From the NCBI GenBank assembly GCA_938021675.1, contig CALIFY010000074.1, positions 1 to 46,487 on the forward strand: a stretch of 46,487 bases of DNA. Direction: 5' to 3'. The notes under the pieces were generated by a model. It saw only the letters and a program-made list of their open reading frames with translations. It was not told the DNA's origin and made no database searches. This stretch comes from an uncultured Acidimicrobiales bacterium (GTDB taxonomy: Bacteria; Actinomycetota; Acidimicrobiia; Acidimicrobiales; SZUA-35). Both the position numbers and the translations under genes were made by a program. Shown here one piece after another: positions 24,580 through 32,878 of this stretch; within the stretch, counting starts at the first letter, position 1, and the number at the start of each line of letters is the position of its first letter.

Positions 24580-25911
24580 GTGCGGAAAACAAAACGATCG
24601 ATTCTGGGGGCGATGCTCCTTGCCTTTGCCCTCATCATGGCTGCGTGTACGAACGACGATGAATCGGGAGGAGAAGAACCCGAGACCGGGTCGGGTGAAT
24701 TGAGCGGAAACGTTCGAATCTGGACCCACCAGAATGATGCCTTCAATGACGGCCTGCAGGCGCTCGCCGACTCATTCGCGGCCGAGAATCCCGGTGTGAC
24801 GTTCGAATTTGAGACGTTCGACTATGACACCTATATCCAGACCCTCCAGACCTCGCTGCCAGCCGGAACCGAGGCAGACGTACTCCAGGTGTTCGGCAGC
24901 TGGACCTGTAGTTACGCCGACAACCTGGCCCCCGTACCCGAATCGGTTCTAACCACCGCCGATGCCGACAGCGCCTTTTTTGAGGCCGCCCTCGACGGCT
25001 ACAAGTGTGATGATCAGCTCTACGGCATGCCCCAGGAGTTCAACATCGAGTACGGGGCAACCCTGGTAAACACCGAGTTGGCCGAGGCCGCCGGTTTGGG
25101 CGATCTATCTGAAGGCTGGGACGACTGGGACGCCTTTACCGCAGATGCCCAGAAGCTGAGCGAAGGCGGTGAGGGTGATATGACCCGAGCCGGATTCATG
25201 TTCACGACCGCTGACGCGCTGCCGTACACCTTCTACTCGATGATCGTGCAACAGGGAGGGTCCTACCTCTCCGAAGACGGATCGGCCTTTACCATCAACA
25301 CCCCAGAGGGCAAGGCGGCGTTGGAGCAGATGACCTCGTTCGTCGAAGCCGGGCTGGTCGATCCGGTGCTCTACAACGATGAGGCCAACTGGGTCGGTGA
25401 CTGCTTCTTTGCCACCACGTGTGCCATGGGGGTCGTCGGGCCTTGGGTGGTCGCCGACTACAAAGACGACTTCCCCGAGGTCGCCGCCGCCGCCACCTAT
25501 GCGCCGTTGCCCAGCATGGGCGATGAGCCGAATTTCGTCGCAGACTCCGGTTGGGGGCTTACCGTCTCCAACCGCAGCGAGGTATCAGACGCCGCATGGG
25601 CCTTCGTGCAATACGCAGCCCTTGACGCCGAAAACGCGCTGGAGTGGAACGCCGCCGCCGGAACGCTTCCCGCGCTGCGGGCCAATGCTGAAGGTGACGC
25701 CGCCACGACCTTGGTCGAGGGCTTCCCGCAGTTCGGACCGTTCCTCGACATTCTCGGAAGCGGACAGTTCGTCGGTGAGCTACCCGACCGCGACCTGCTC
25801 TGGTACGACATTACCTACCCCCATATTCTCAGCGCTCTGCAGGGAAACGAGAGCATCGACGACGCCTTGGCTGCCATGGAGCGTGAAGCAAACGAGACCA
25901 TCGGCGGCTAG
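24580..25911 (+). CDS. Sugar ABC transporter substrate-binding lipoprotein (family 1)
   Basis: GTG start at 24580 preceded by GGGGAG. The 443-aa preprotein has a signal peptide with lipobox MAAC (Cys22) and an acidic linker. An extracellular solute-binding protein family 1 fold follows, with VRIWTHQNDAFNDGLQALADSF and a C-terminal domain where PWVVADYKDDFPEVAAAATYAPLP and SGWGLTVSNRSEVSDAAWAFVQY are the classic landmarks. Four Cys (VFGSWTCSYAD, GYKCDD, GDCFFATTCAM) could make two disulfides. It captures an oligosaccharide or glycoside for the two permeases downstream. A stem-loop follows at 25937-25977. No ATPase of the MalK/MsmX type is in the operon, so a shared ATPase elsewhere is expected. 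Confidence 0.9.
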   Translation: MRKTKRSILGAMLLAFALIMAACTNDDESGGEEPETGSGELSGNVRIWTHQNDAFNDGLQALADSFAAENPGVTFEFETFDYDTYIQTLQTSLPAGTEADVLQVFGSWTCSYADNLAPVPESVLTTADADSAFFEAALDGYKCDDQLYGMPQEFNIEYGATLVNTELAEAAGLGDLSEGWDDWDAFTADAQKLSEGGEGDMTRAGFMFTTADALPYTFYSMIVQQGGSYLSEDGSAFTINTPEGKAALEQMTSFVEAGLVDPVLYNDEANWVGDCFFATTCAMGVVGPWVVADYKDDFPEVAAAATYAPLPSMGDEPNFVADSGWGLTVSNRSEVSDAAWAFVQYAALDAENALEWNAAAGTLPALRANAEGDAATTLVEGFPQFGPFLDILGSGQFVGELPDRDLLWYDITYPHILSALQGNESIDDALAAMEREANETIGG

Positions 25912-25936
25912 CGCCTTGATTCGGGACACCGTTCCC

Positions 25937-25977
25937 GCGGGCCCGCTCCCACTTCCCTGCCGTCGGAGCGGGCCCGC
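25937..25977 (+). terminator. Strong intra-operon stem-loop (attenuator/processing hairpin)
   Basis: GCGGGCCCGCTCC (25937-25949) and GGAGCGGGCCCGC (25965-25977) form a perfect 13-bp stem with a 15-nt loop, 26 bp after the binding-protein stop and 30 bp before the permease start. There is no long T-run. Such hairpins often stabilise or partly terminate the binding-protein message, giving more binding protein than permease. Confidence 0.75.
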
Positions 25978-26007
25978 CTTGGTTTCGGCTGGCCGAAAGG
26001 CAACGAG

Positions 26008-27084
26008 ATGACAACACCGATCGTGGAGAACCAAGGCGACAAGGAAGCCGTTTCGTCCTCTGCTGGACTTCGGGGTTCGGATCGTGCATCTGGAGGCCAG
26101 CCGGACGGTGGGCGACGTCGCTGGTTCGGCGGACGGCAAGGGCGGGAACGGAAGTTCGTCTTTGGTGTGATGAGTCCAATGGTCTTCTACATGGCCATCT
26201 TCTCGGTCCTACCAATCATTTGGGCGATCGTGCTTGCATTCTTCGACTACAGCGCACGCCGAAATGGTGGCCCTGTTGTTGGGCTTGGTGGTGACAATCC
26301 GTTTGTCGGAGCCGACAATTTTGGTCAGATGCTGGACTTTTCGGAGGAGAGACCACTTGAAGTCCGACAATTCCATCTCAGCCTGAAGACGACCCTCATG
26401 TTCGCCTTTGTGGTCGTACCGGTGAACTTGGCCATCACGTTGCCTCTCGCTTCGTTCATCGAATCGATCCACCAGCGGATGCGTCCGGTATTTAGAAACC
26501 TGTTCTTCTTGCCCGTGCTCACGTCGGCCGTTGGCGTGGCCATTATGTGGGGCTTCATCTTCAATCCTCAGCAAGGCCTGCTGAACGGCTTGATCAGCCA
26601 GGTGCGTGGCCAAGACACGATTATCGCCTGGACGACCGATCCGAACCTTACCGTCCTGGGTATTCCGGTGGCGTTGCTGGCGGTGATCGTTGCCTACATT
26701 TGGCAAGACCTCGGCTACAACCTGATCATCTTTATCGCGGCGTTGCAGGCCGTGCCCCAGTCGATGAAGGAAGCGGCTGTCATCGATGGTGCCCGACCGT
26801 GGCAACTGTTTCGCTACGTCACCGTTCCGTTGTTGAAACCGACCATCTTGTTGGCGTCGATCCTCACGATGATCTCGGCATTCCAAGTGTTCGATCTGTT
26901 CCAGGTGATGACCGCAGGAGGTCCACAGGACCAGACTCGGGCCCTCTCACTCGATATCTATGAGAGTGCGTTCCGCTTTCAGCGGATGGGCTGGTCGGCC
27001 GCCATCTCCGTGGTGTTGTTCCTAATCGTATTCGGTCTCTCGTTAGTCCAATCGCGGTTGCTCTCATCGGACTGGGAGTACTGA
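26008..27084 (+). CDS. Sugar ABC transporter permease, MalF/UgpA type
   Basis: The 358-aa permease has an unusually long polar N-terminal tail (about 50 residues, Gly/Arg-rich: GRRRWFGGRQGRERKFVFGV) before six predicted membrane helices. The EAA loop that contacts the ATPase is EAAVIDGARPWQLFRYVTVPLLKP. The start ATG at 26008 has AAAGG upstream. It forms the channel with the MalG-type subunit, which begins 1 bp after its stop. Confidence 0.9.
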   Translation: MTTPIVENQGDKEAVSSSAGLRGSDRASGGQPDGGRRRWFGGRQGRERKFVFGVMSPMVFYMAIFSVLPIIWAIVLAFFDYSARRNGGPVVGLGGDNPFVGADNFGQMLDFSEERPLEVRQFHLSLKTTLMFAFVVVPVNLAITLPLASFIESIHQRMRPVFRNLFFLPVLTSAVGVAIMWGFIFNPQQGLLNGLISQVRGQDTIIAWTTDPNLTVLGIPVALLAVIVAYIWQDLGYNLIIFIAALQAVPQSMKEAAVIDGARPWQLFRYVTVPLLKPTILLASILTMISAFQVFDLFQVMTAGGPQDQTRALSLDIYESAFRFQRMGWSAAISVVLFLIVFGLSLVQSRLLSSDWEY

Positions 27085-27085
27085 G

Positions 27086-27988
27086 ATGGCGACAACGTCT
27101 ATCAAATCAGCGGGACCGGCTCGGTCTTCTGTGAAACACGTCGGTGGCGCCCGAAGTCGACTGCAATCAATGCTGAGCCTTCGGCCGGGTGCATACATTA
27201 TCCTGACCCTGTTTGCCGTAGTGTCTGCTGCGCCGTTCGTGTGGACGATTCTGGCGTCGTTCAAAACGGGGGCGGAAATCCGGCAGTTCCCGCCGACGTT
27301 CGTCCCCCAGGATCCGACACTCGACAATTACCGTACGATACTCAACGACCCGGACCTCGACTTGGTTCGTTTTTACCGAAACTCGGCCTTTGTTGCCATC
27401 GCAAACGTGATCGCCACACTGTTCACCAGCTCACTGTTGGGCTATATATTCGCCAAGCACAGCTTCAAAGGTCGTAAAGTATTCTTTTGGTACATCCTGG
27501 CCACCATGATGGTCCCGGCCCAGGTGACCATGATTCCCGGCTTCCTGATTCTGGTGAAGCTTGGGCTTCTGAACAACTTGTGGGGGCTCGTTCTCCCGGC
27601 ATTCATAGATGCCTTTGGAATCTTCCTGATGACGCAGTTCTGTAAGAGCATCCCCAACGACCTGATTGCAGCAGCGCGGCTCGACGGGGCAAGCGACTTC
27701 AGGATTTACCGATCGATAGTTCTTCCTCAGTTGAAGCCAGCGTTGGCAACATTAGGACTGCTCACGTTCATGACCCATTGGAACGCCTACTTGTGGCCAC
27801 TGATCGTCTTGACCGAGCAGAAAAACCGTACCCTTCCGATCATTCTCACCTGGTACTCAAACCAGAACTCCAATCAGCTTCATCTCACGATGGCGGCTTC
27901 GGTGTTGATCGTGATGCCGGTACTCGTGTTGTTCGCTCTGGCCCAGCGATGGATCGTGCGCGGTATCACCCTCACCGGTCTCAAATGA
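27086..27988 (+). CDS. Sugar ABC transporter permease, MalG/UgpE type
   Basis: The 300-aa permease has six predicted helices starting at YIILTLFAVVSAAPFVWTIL. It contains the MalG-family periplasmic stretch PPTFVPQDPTLDNYRTIL and the EAA loop IAAARLDGASDFRIYRSIVL followed by PQLKPA. The N-terminal 30 residues are polar. It pairs with the preceding permease for uptake of the glycoside bound by the operon's lipoprotein. Confidence 0.9.
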   Translation: MATTSIKSAGPARSSVKHVGGARSRLQSMLSLRPGAYIILTLFAVVSAAPFVWTILASFKTGAEIRQFPPTFVPQDPTLDNYRTILNDPDLDLVRFYRNSAFVAIANVIATLFTSSLLGYIFAKHSFKGRKVFFWYILATMMVPAQVTMIPGFLILVKLGLLNNLWGLVLPAFIDAFGIFLMTQFCKSIPNDLIAAARLDGASDFRIYRSIVLPQLKPALATLGLLTFMTHWNAYLWPLIVLTEQKNRTLPIILTWYSNQNSNQLHLTMAASVLIVMPVLVLFALAQRWIVRGITLTGLK

Positions 27989-28022
27989 GTAGCCGGTCTG
28001 ACCAATCGGAGAAGGTATCCCT

Positions 28023-29333
28023 ATGGTGAAGATGACCATCATTGGCGCTGGTAGTGCTGAATTTTCGGCCGAGCTGATGACCGACGTCCTTTCATCCCCA
28101 GGGCTTCCGACCGGCACGTTCGCGCTGGTTGACATCGATCCTGTTCGTCTCAAACTGGCCCACGACGTTGGGGAACAACTTATTGAGCGGACCGGTCGTG
28201 AATGGACTGTCGAGTCGAGCACGGACCGGACCGAGCTCCTCGCCGGTACGGATTACCTCATCAATACCATTGAGGTTGATGGCCTCGCCAACGTCCGGCA
28301 CGACTACGACATTCCCCTAACATACGGAGTCGATCAGTGCATCGGTGACACCATTGGGCCTGGTGGACTTTTTAAGGCATTGCGAACGTTGCCGGCGTGG
28401 ATTGACATACTGCGTGACGCCGATCGTCTCTGTCCAGAGGCGATGATATTCAACTACACGAATCCGATGTCGCTGACCGTGCTCACCGGAAGCCGCGTCA
28501 CGACGCAACCGATTTTTGGACTCTGTCACTCCATCACTCACACCGTTGAAGAACTTGCTGGAATGCTGGAGGTGCCAAGTTCTGAACTGACGTACCGTGC
28601 AGCCGGGGTGAATCATCTCTCATGGATCCTCGATCTTCGACACAAGGGCGTCGACGTCTACCCCAGACTTCGCGAGCTGAGCGAAGATCGAGATATCGCC
28701 GAAAAAGATCTGATCCGCTTCGAGACGATGAAACACCTTGGAGCGTTCCCCACCGAGACCAGTGGTCACTCATCGGAATACACGCAGTTCTTTCGTAAGC
28801 GGCCTGATCTGATCGATGAGTTTGCCCGGTCCGGCTATCGGGGTGAGTCTGGGTTCTACGCTAACAATTGGCCGACGTGGCGTTCGGAAGCCGACGATCG
28901 GCTTCGTCGGGCGTTGTCCGACGAAGAGCCGCTAGAAATCGAGCGGGGCCCCGAGTACGCCTCGTACATGATGGAAGCGATCGAGACCGACCAGCCGGTC
29001 GAGGTGTACGTCAACGTGCCCAATAGCGGTCTCGTCGACAATCTTCCCGTCGATGGAGTTGTCGAGGTTCAGGCCCGGGTTGATGGACACGGGATTCATC
29101 CCCAGGTTTTCGGTTCACTGCCTACCCACCTGGCCTCGCTCGATCGGGCTCACATGGCCTTTCACGATCTCGTAGCCACTTCGGTGATCGGCAAGGACAG
29201 GGAGGCCGCCGTGCACGCCCTCATGATCGATCCGCTCACATCGGCCGTGTGTTCGTTGGCGGAGATACGAGCGCTGTTCGATGAAATGGCGGAGGCGGAA
29301 CGTGACTACCTTCCTAGCTACCTCAACCCCTGA
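28023..29333 (+). CDS. melA: Glycoside hydrolase family 4, alpha-galactosidase-like (NAD- and metal-dependent)
   Basis: The 436-aa enzyme begins with an NAD-binding Rossmann fold, MTIIGAGSAEFSAELMTDVL, and has the GH4 order IGDTIGPGGLFKALRT, FNYTNPMSLTV, then GLCHSITHTVEEL with the metal-binding Cys and His. GVNHLSWI carries the second metal-site Asn/His. The CHS form of the motif is the one seen in alpha-galactosidases (MelA), whereas glucosidase members differ. GH4 enzymes hydrolyse through transient oxidation at C3 and tolerate unusual leaving groups. GGAGAAGG just upstream is a good ribosome site. Placed after a sugar ABC importer, it would act on the imported glycoside in the cytoplasm. 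Exact sugar (galactose, galactosamine or uronate) is not certain. Confidence 0.85.
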   Translation: MVKMTIIGAGSAEFSAELMTDVLSSPGLPTGTFALVDIDPVRLKLAHDVGEQLIERTGREWTVESSTDRTELLAGTDYLINTIEVDGLANVRHDYDIPLTYGVDQCIGDTIGPGGLFKALRTLPAWIDILRDADRLCPEAMIFNYTNPMSLTVLTGSRVTTQPIFGLCHSITHTVEELAGMLEVPSSELTYRAAGVNHLSWILDLRHKGVDVYPRLRELSEDRDIAEKDLIRFETMKHLGAFPTETSGHSSEYTQFFRKRPDLIDEFARSGYRGESGFYANNWPTWRSEADDRLRRALSDEEPLEIERGPEYASYMMEAIETDQPVEVYVNVPNSGLVDNLPVDGVVEVQARVDGHGIHPQVFGSLPTHLASLDRAHMAFHDLVATSVIGKDREAAVHALMIDPLTSAVCSLAEIRALFDEMAEAERDYLPSYLNP

Positions 29334-30939
29334 GGGAGCCGAACAACCTGGCGCCAATCCACGACGCCGAAAGAACTGGGATCCCGATGGTGCCGACCGG
29401 GCCGTGGCCACCATCTTGGGGCTGGCGTCGTTCGTCGCCTACTGGCGGACGTTGGCCCACGGGTTGCTGGTCGACGACAGCGCCGAGTTCCAAACGATGG
29501 CTCGGTTGTTTGGGCACACCCATCCAACCGGGTACGAGGTCTACACGTTCGCTGCCGGGTTGAGTGCGAGGATACCGATCGGTGAAGTAGCGACGAGGGT
29601 GACCGCCTGGTCGGCGGTGGCCGCCGCGCTTACCGTCGTCGGCGTTTTCGGCATCGTCCGTCAGCTCGGCGGAGGGCGGGTTGGGGCTACCGCGGGGGCG
29701 GTGTCGCTCGCACTTGGAACGACGTTCTGGTCGCAGGCCGTCATCGCCGAGGTCTACAGCACCGGTTTGTTGCTGGCGGTCATCATCATCGGCGCCACGC
29801 TCCGCTGGGATGGGTCCGGGGATCGGCGGTGGTTGGTCGTCGCTGGGCTGGCCGGCGGGCTGAGCCTCGGAGTGCACTTCACCAACGGCCTGTTTATCCC
29901 GGGGATCGGCGTGCTCCTCGTTCTCGGAGCCACGGACCGGTACGGGTCGATAGTGAGCATCGATGGGCTGAATCGTGTGATCAAGCCGGCGGTTTTTGGC
30001 GCCCTTTGTGGCGTCTTGCTGTCGCTGGCGGCGTTCGTGGTCGTCGACCTCGTCGACCCGCCAAGCCAATACTTCGACGCGGTGATCGGACCGTCGTCAT
30101 CGGCCTGGGATCTTCAACCGAACGAGATCGATGGCATCACGGAGCGAATCCGATTTGATTGGACGGCGCGCCAATTTCGGAATCAAATGTTCTCCGACCC
30201 CGGACGGTTGATGCCGCAACGCTGGCATGACGTACGGACTGAAATATCCGCGGAGTTCAGCATCGTGGCCCTCGTGGTTGCCGTCGTCGGGGCCGCAGCT
30301 GTTGTGGTCCGGTCCCGGCGGTGGGCGTTGTTCATTGGTCTTTCGCTCGTGGCTCAACTGTTCTACGCGTTCAACTATGAGATAGGCGAACTCGTCTACG
30401 TCTTCTACCTCCCGGCCTACCTTCTGCTGGCGACGTTGTTCGGAACCGGTATCGACACGGTGGGCAGGGCGGCGAGCCGAGCGGTTCCCGGCCCAGCCGC
30501 CTGGGCCATCTCAGCGGCGGTTGGCCTCGTAGCCGTCGCCCCGGTCGCGGCCTTGCACTCGGGCCACGTCGTGTCTGGTACGACACCCGATTTTGATTTC
30601 GACGGCTATCCATCGGAATCGGGGACCGAAGCAATCGTGGCGGCGACGATTGCTGACTTGCCGCAAGACGCGGTCGTGTTGACCGATTGGGGGTTGCTGT
30701 ACACCTATGTCTATGTCGCACATATCGAGCTTGAGCGATCAGATCTCGTCTTCCACGAGACCAAACCGGCCGACGACTCAGATGAGCTAGCCCAATCGTT
30801 GTTCGACTATGTCAAGACGACGTCGACCCAGCGACCGGTGTACATATCGGAATACGAAGACCAATTTCGGGCCGCTGGATTCGAGTTGTTCCCGGCTCGA
30901 ATAGGTCCAACTCGTATGTTCCGCATCGAAGAGGAGTGA
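29302..30939 (+). CDS. DUF2723-family polytopic membrane protein (protein O-mannosyltransferase-like)
   Basis: GTG at 29302 is chosen because GGAGG lies 6 nt upstream; ATG at 29281 is an alternative. Either start lies inside the GH4 gene. The roughly 545-aa protein has about ten hydrophobic segments and the DUF2723 landmark near the N-terminus, GLLVDDSAEFQTMARLFGHTHPTGYEVYTF, the acidic loop equivalent to the catalytic region of GT-C glycosyltransferases. A soluble C-terminal domain of about 120 residues includes AVVLTDWGLLYTYVYVAH. TMEM260-type relatives transfer mannose to proteins from a lipid donor. Its stop overlaps the aldolase start, so it is firmly in the operon, an unexpected place for such an enzyme. 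Confidence 0.8.
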   Translation: MTTFLATSTPEGAEQPGANPRRRKNWDPDGADRAVATILGLASFVAYWRTLAHGLLVDDSAEFQTMARLFGHTHPTGYEVYTFAAGLSARIPIGEVATRVTAWSAVAAALTVVGVFGIVRQLGGGRVGATAGAVSLALGTTFWSQAVIAEVYSTGLLLAVIIIGATLRWDGSGDRRWLVVAGLAGGLSLGVHFTNGLFIPGIGVLLVLGATDRYGSIVSIDGLNRVIKPAVFGALCGVLLSLAAFVVVDLVDPPSQYFDAVIGPSSSAWDLQPNEIDGITERIRFDWTARQFRNQMFSDPGRLMPQRWHDVRTEISAEFSIVALVVAVVGAAAVVVRSRRWALFIGLSLVAQLFYAFNYEIGELVYVFYLPAYLLLATLFGTGIDTVGRAASRAVPGPAAWAISAAVGLVAVAPVAALHSGHVVSGTTPDFDFDGYPSESGTEAIVAATIADLPQDAVVLTDWGLLYTYVYVAHIELERSDLVFHETKPADDSDELAQSLFDYVKTTSTQRPVYISEYEDQFRAAGFELFPARIGPTRMFRIEEE

Positions 30940-31931
30940 TTGTTTTGCTAGGTACCAGCACCGCCCGTTCGTTGTCGGTTGGGAAGCAACGCCGTCTGGC
31001 TCAGATCGCTGACGCCGCCGGCCGGTTCGCCCTCGTCGCCTGTGACCAACGAGGCAATCTTCGGCGTGCCCTCAACCCCGAATCCCCCGAATCGGTCAGC
31101 TACGACCAAATGGTGACCTTCAAGGGGCAGGTGATCAAAACGATCGGGCCGTTCGTCACCGGCGCACTCGTCGATCCTGAATTCGGCGCCGCTCAGGTGA
31201 TTCGGTCTGGCGAACTCCCAGGTTCGTGTGGGCTAATTGTGGCGGTAGAAGAAACCGGTTACGAAGCCGATGCTCACGATCGCCAGACCGCGCTCATCGA
31301 AGGATTCGACCCCCGAAAGGCCGCCCGCCTCGGTGCCAGCGCGGTGAAACTCCTGCTGTACTTTCATCCCGAGGCCGGTCGGGCCCGCCGACAACTCGAC
31401 GTGGTCGCCGCCGTGGCCGCCGGTTGTCGGGAAGTAGAGATGCCGCTGATCGTAGAGCCGCTCTCGTTCTCTATCGACGCCGGGGCGGCGTTGAGCCCGA
31501 ACGAACGGCGCCGGGTTGTCGTCGAAACGGCGCGAGTACTGTCCAGACTTGATATCGATATGTTGAAACTTGAGTTTCCCGTGGATGTCGTTGCCGAAAC
31601 CGACCGGGCGATCTGGCGCCATGCCTGCGAAGAAGTGACGGCCGCTAGTACCGTGCCGTGGCTGCTGTTGAGCGCCGGCGTCGGTTTCGAGCTATTCGCA
31701 GCACAGGCCAAGATCGCCTGTGAGGCCGGTGCCAGTGGTGTGCTTGCGGGGCGAGCGGTCTGGCGAGAGGCCACCGAAGTGGACGGGGTTGATCGGCTCG
31801 ATTGGCTCGAAACGATTGCCCGTGAACGGATGGTCACGTTACGGGCCATCGTGTCAGAATCCGGTCGTTCGATTCACGAGGTCTTCGCTAAACCTGAGCC
31901 GGTTGCCGAACGTTGGTACGAGGCGTACTGA
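30936..31931 (+). CDS. lacD: LacD-type class I aldolase (tagatose-1,6-bisphosphate aldolase-like)
   Basis: Starts at GTG 30936 overlapping the previous stop, or at TTG 30945, which has GAGGAG at ideal distance. The 331-aa protein opens with LSVGKQRRLAQIADAAGRFALVACDQRG, the conserved start of LacD, and has VAVEETGYE, SAVKLLLYFHPE and VEPLSF. MLKLEFPVDV carries the predicted Schiff-base Lys, and LSAGVGFELFAAQAKIACEAGASGVLAGRAVW forms the last barrel strands and phosphate site. LacD cleaves tagatose-1,6-bisphosphate into glyceraldehyde-3-phosphate and dihydroxyacetone phosphate. Sulfofructose-phosphate aldolase YihT is a relative, so that is the main alternative, but no other sulfoglycolysis gene is present. 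Confidence 0.82.
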   Translation: MIVLLGTSTARSLSVGKQRRLAQIADAAGRFALVACDQRGNLRRALNPESPESVSYDQMVTFKGQVIKTIGPFVTGALVDPEFGAAQVIRSGELPGSCGLIVAVEETGYEADAHDRQTALIEGFDPRKAARLGASAVKLLLYFHPEAGRARRQLDVVAAVAAGCREVEMPLIVEPLSFSIDAGAALSPNERRRVVVETARVLSRLDIDMLKLEFPVDVVAETDRAIWRHACEEVTAASTVPWLLLSAGVGFELFAAQAKIACEAGASGVLAGRAVWREATEVDGVDRLDWLETIARERMVTLRAIVSESGRSIHEVFAKPEPVAERWYEAY

Positions 31932-32869
31932 TGACGCAAGACCACGGCAACTATGACGTCTTGGTCGTCGGTGACGCCAACCCGGATCTGATCCTTTCCG
32001 GTGATGGCGCGAGCCCCCGGTTCGGCCAGGTCGAGACGTTGGTCGACAGCGCAGATCTTGTTCTCGGAGGTTCGGGCGCTATCGCCGCGGCGGGGTTGGC
32101 ACGCCTCGGTCTTCGGACCGCGTTGTTGGCCGCGGTTGGCGACGACTCGCTTGGACATTTGACGATCGATCAGCTTGAACGGACCGGCGTCGACACGTCG
32201 CACGTAGTCGTAGATCCAGGTTGCACGACCGGTGTCAGTGTGCATTTGGTAGCGGGGGACGATCGCGCCATCGTTACTCACCTCGGTGCTATCGCTGGCC
32301 TACGGCCGGAGCACATCGATGATCGGGTAGTGACCTCGGCTCGCCACGTTCACGTGGCCAGCGTGTTTTTGATCGATGGGATCCGTCACCGGTTGCCGAC
32401 GATGCTCGAACAAGCTCGTCGGATTGGAGCCAGCACGTCGATCGACACCAATTGGGATCCGGCTGAGCGATGGGACATCGCCGAGATTCTGGCGCACTGC
32501 GACATGGTGTTTCCCAACGAACAGGAGGCGGTAGCGTTGGGCGACTGCAGCGAGTTGGAGCAAGCGATGATGGCGTTGTCTCGCCGTCATTCGACGGTGG
32601 TTGTCAAGCGGGGCGATGCTGGCGCGGTGGTGGTCACACCGCAGGGGCGCCACTCGGTTGCCGCCCCGTCAGCGATCGCCGTCGACGCAATTGGAGCTGG
32701 TGACTCGTTCGATGCTGGCTATATCGCCGGAACGCTCTTTGGCCTTGAACCGCCGGCTGCCCTCGCGCTCGGGGTTGCCTGTGGATCGCTCTCGGTTCGA
32801 GCTGCCGGCGGCACCGAGGCCCAACCATCACGGGCCGAAGCGGAGTCGCTTGCGGCGACGTTGCGATAG
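31931..32869 (+). CDS. PfkB-family sugar kinase (ribokinase-like), first of two
   Basis: ATG at 31931 shares one base with the aldolase stop (TGATG). The 312-aa kinase has the N-terminal strand VLVVGDANPDLIL, the substrate-binding GGSGAIAAAGLARLGLRTALLAAVGDD, the central SIDTNWDP, FPNEQEA, and the C-terminal PfkB signature DAIGAGDSFDAGYIAG with the catalytic Asp. It resembles ribokinase/KDG-kinase-type members more than the 1-phosphofructokinase group. In a PTS-free pathway it could phosphorylate the sugar released by the GH4 enzyme, giving the substrate of the SIS protein. That role is inference. Confidence 0.85.
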   Translation: MTQDHGNYDVLVVGDANPDLILSGDGASPRFGQVETLVDSADLVLGGSGAIAAAGLARLGLRTALLAAVGDDSLGHLTIDQLERTGVDTSHVVVDPGCTTGVSVHLVAGDDRAIVTHLGAIAGLRPEHIDDRVVTSARHVHVASVFLIDGIRHRLPTMLEQARRIGASTSIDTNWDPAERWDIAEILAHCDMVFPNEQEAVALGDCSELEQAMMALSRRHSTVVVKRGDAGAVVVTPQGRHSVAAPSAIAVDAIGAGDSFDAGYIAGTLFGLEPPAALALGVACGSLSVRAAGGTEAQPSRAEAESLAATLR

Positions 32870-32878
32870 CGCCTGGCC

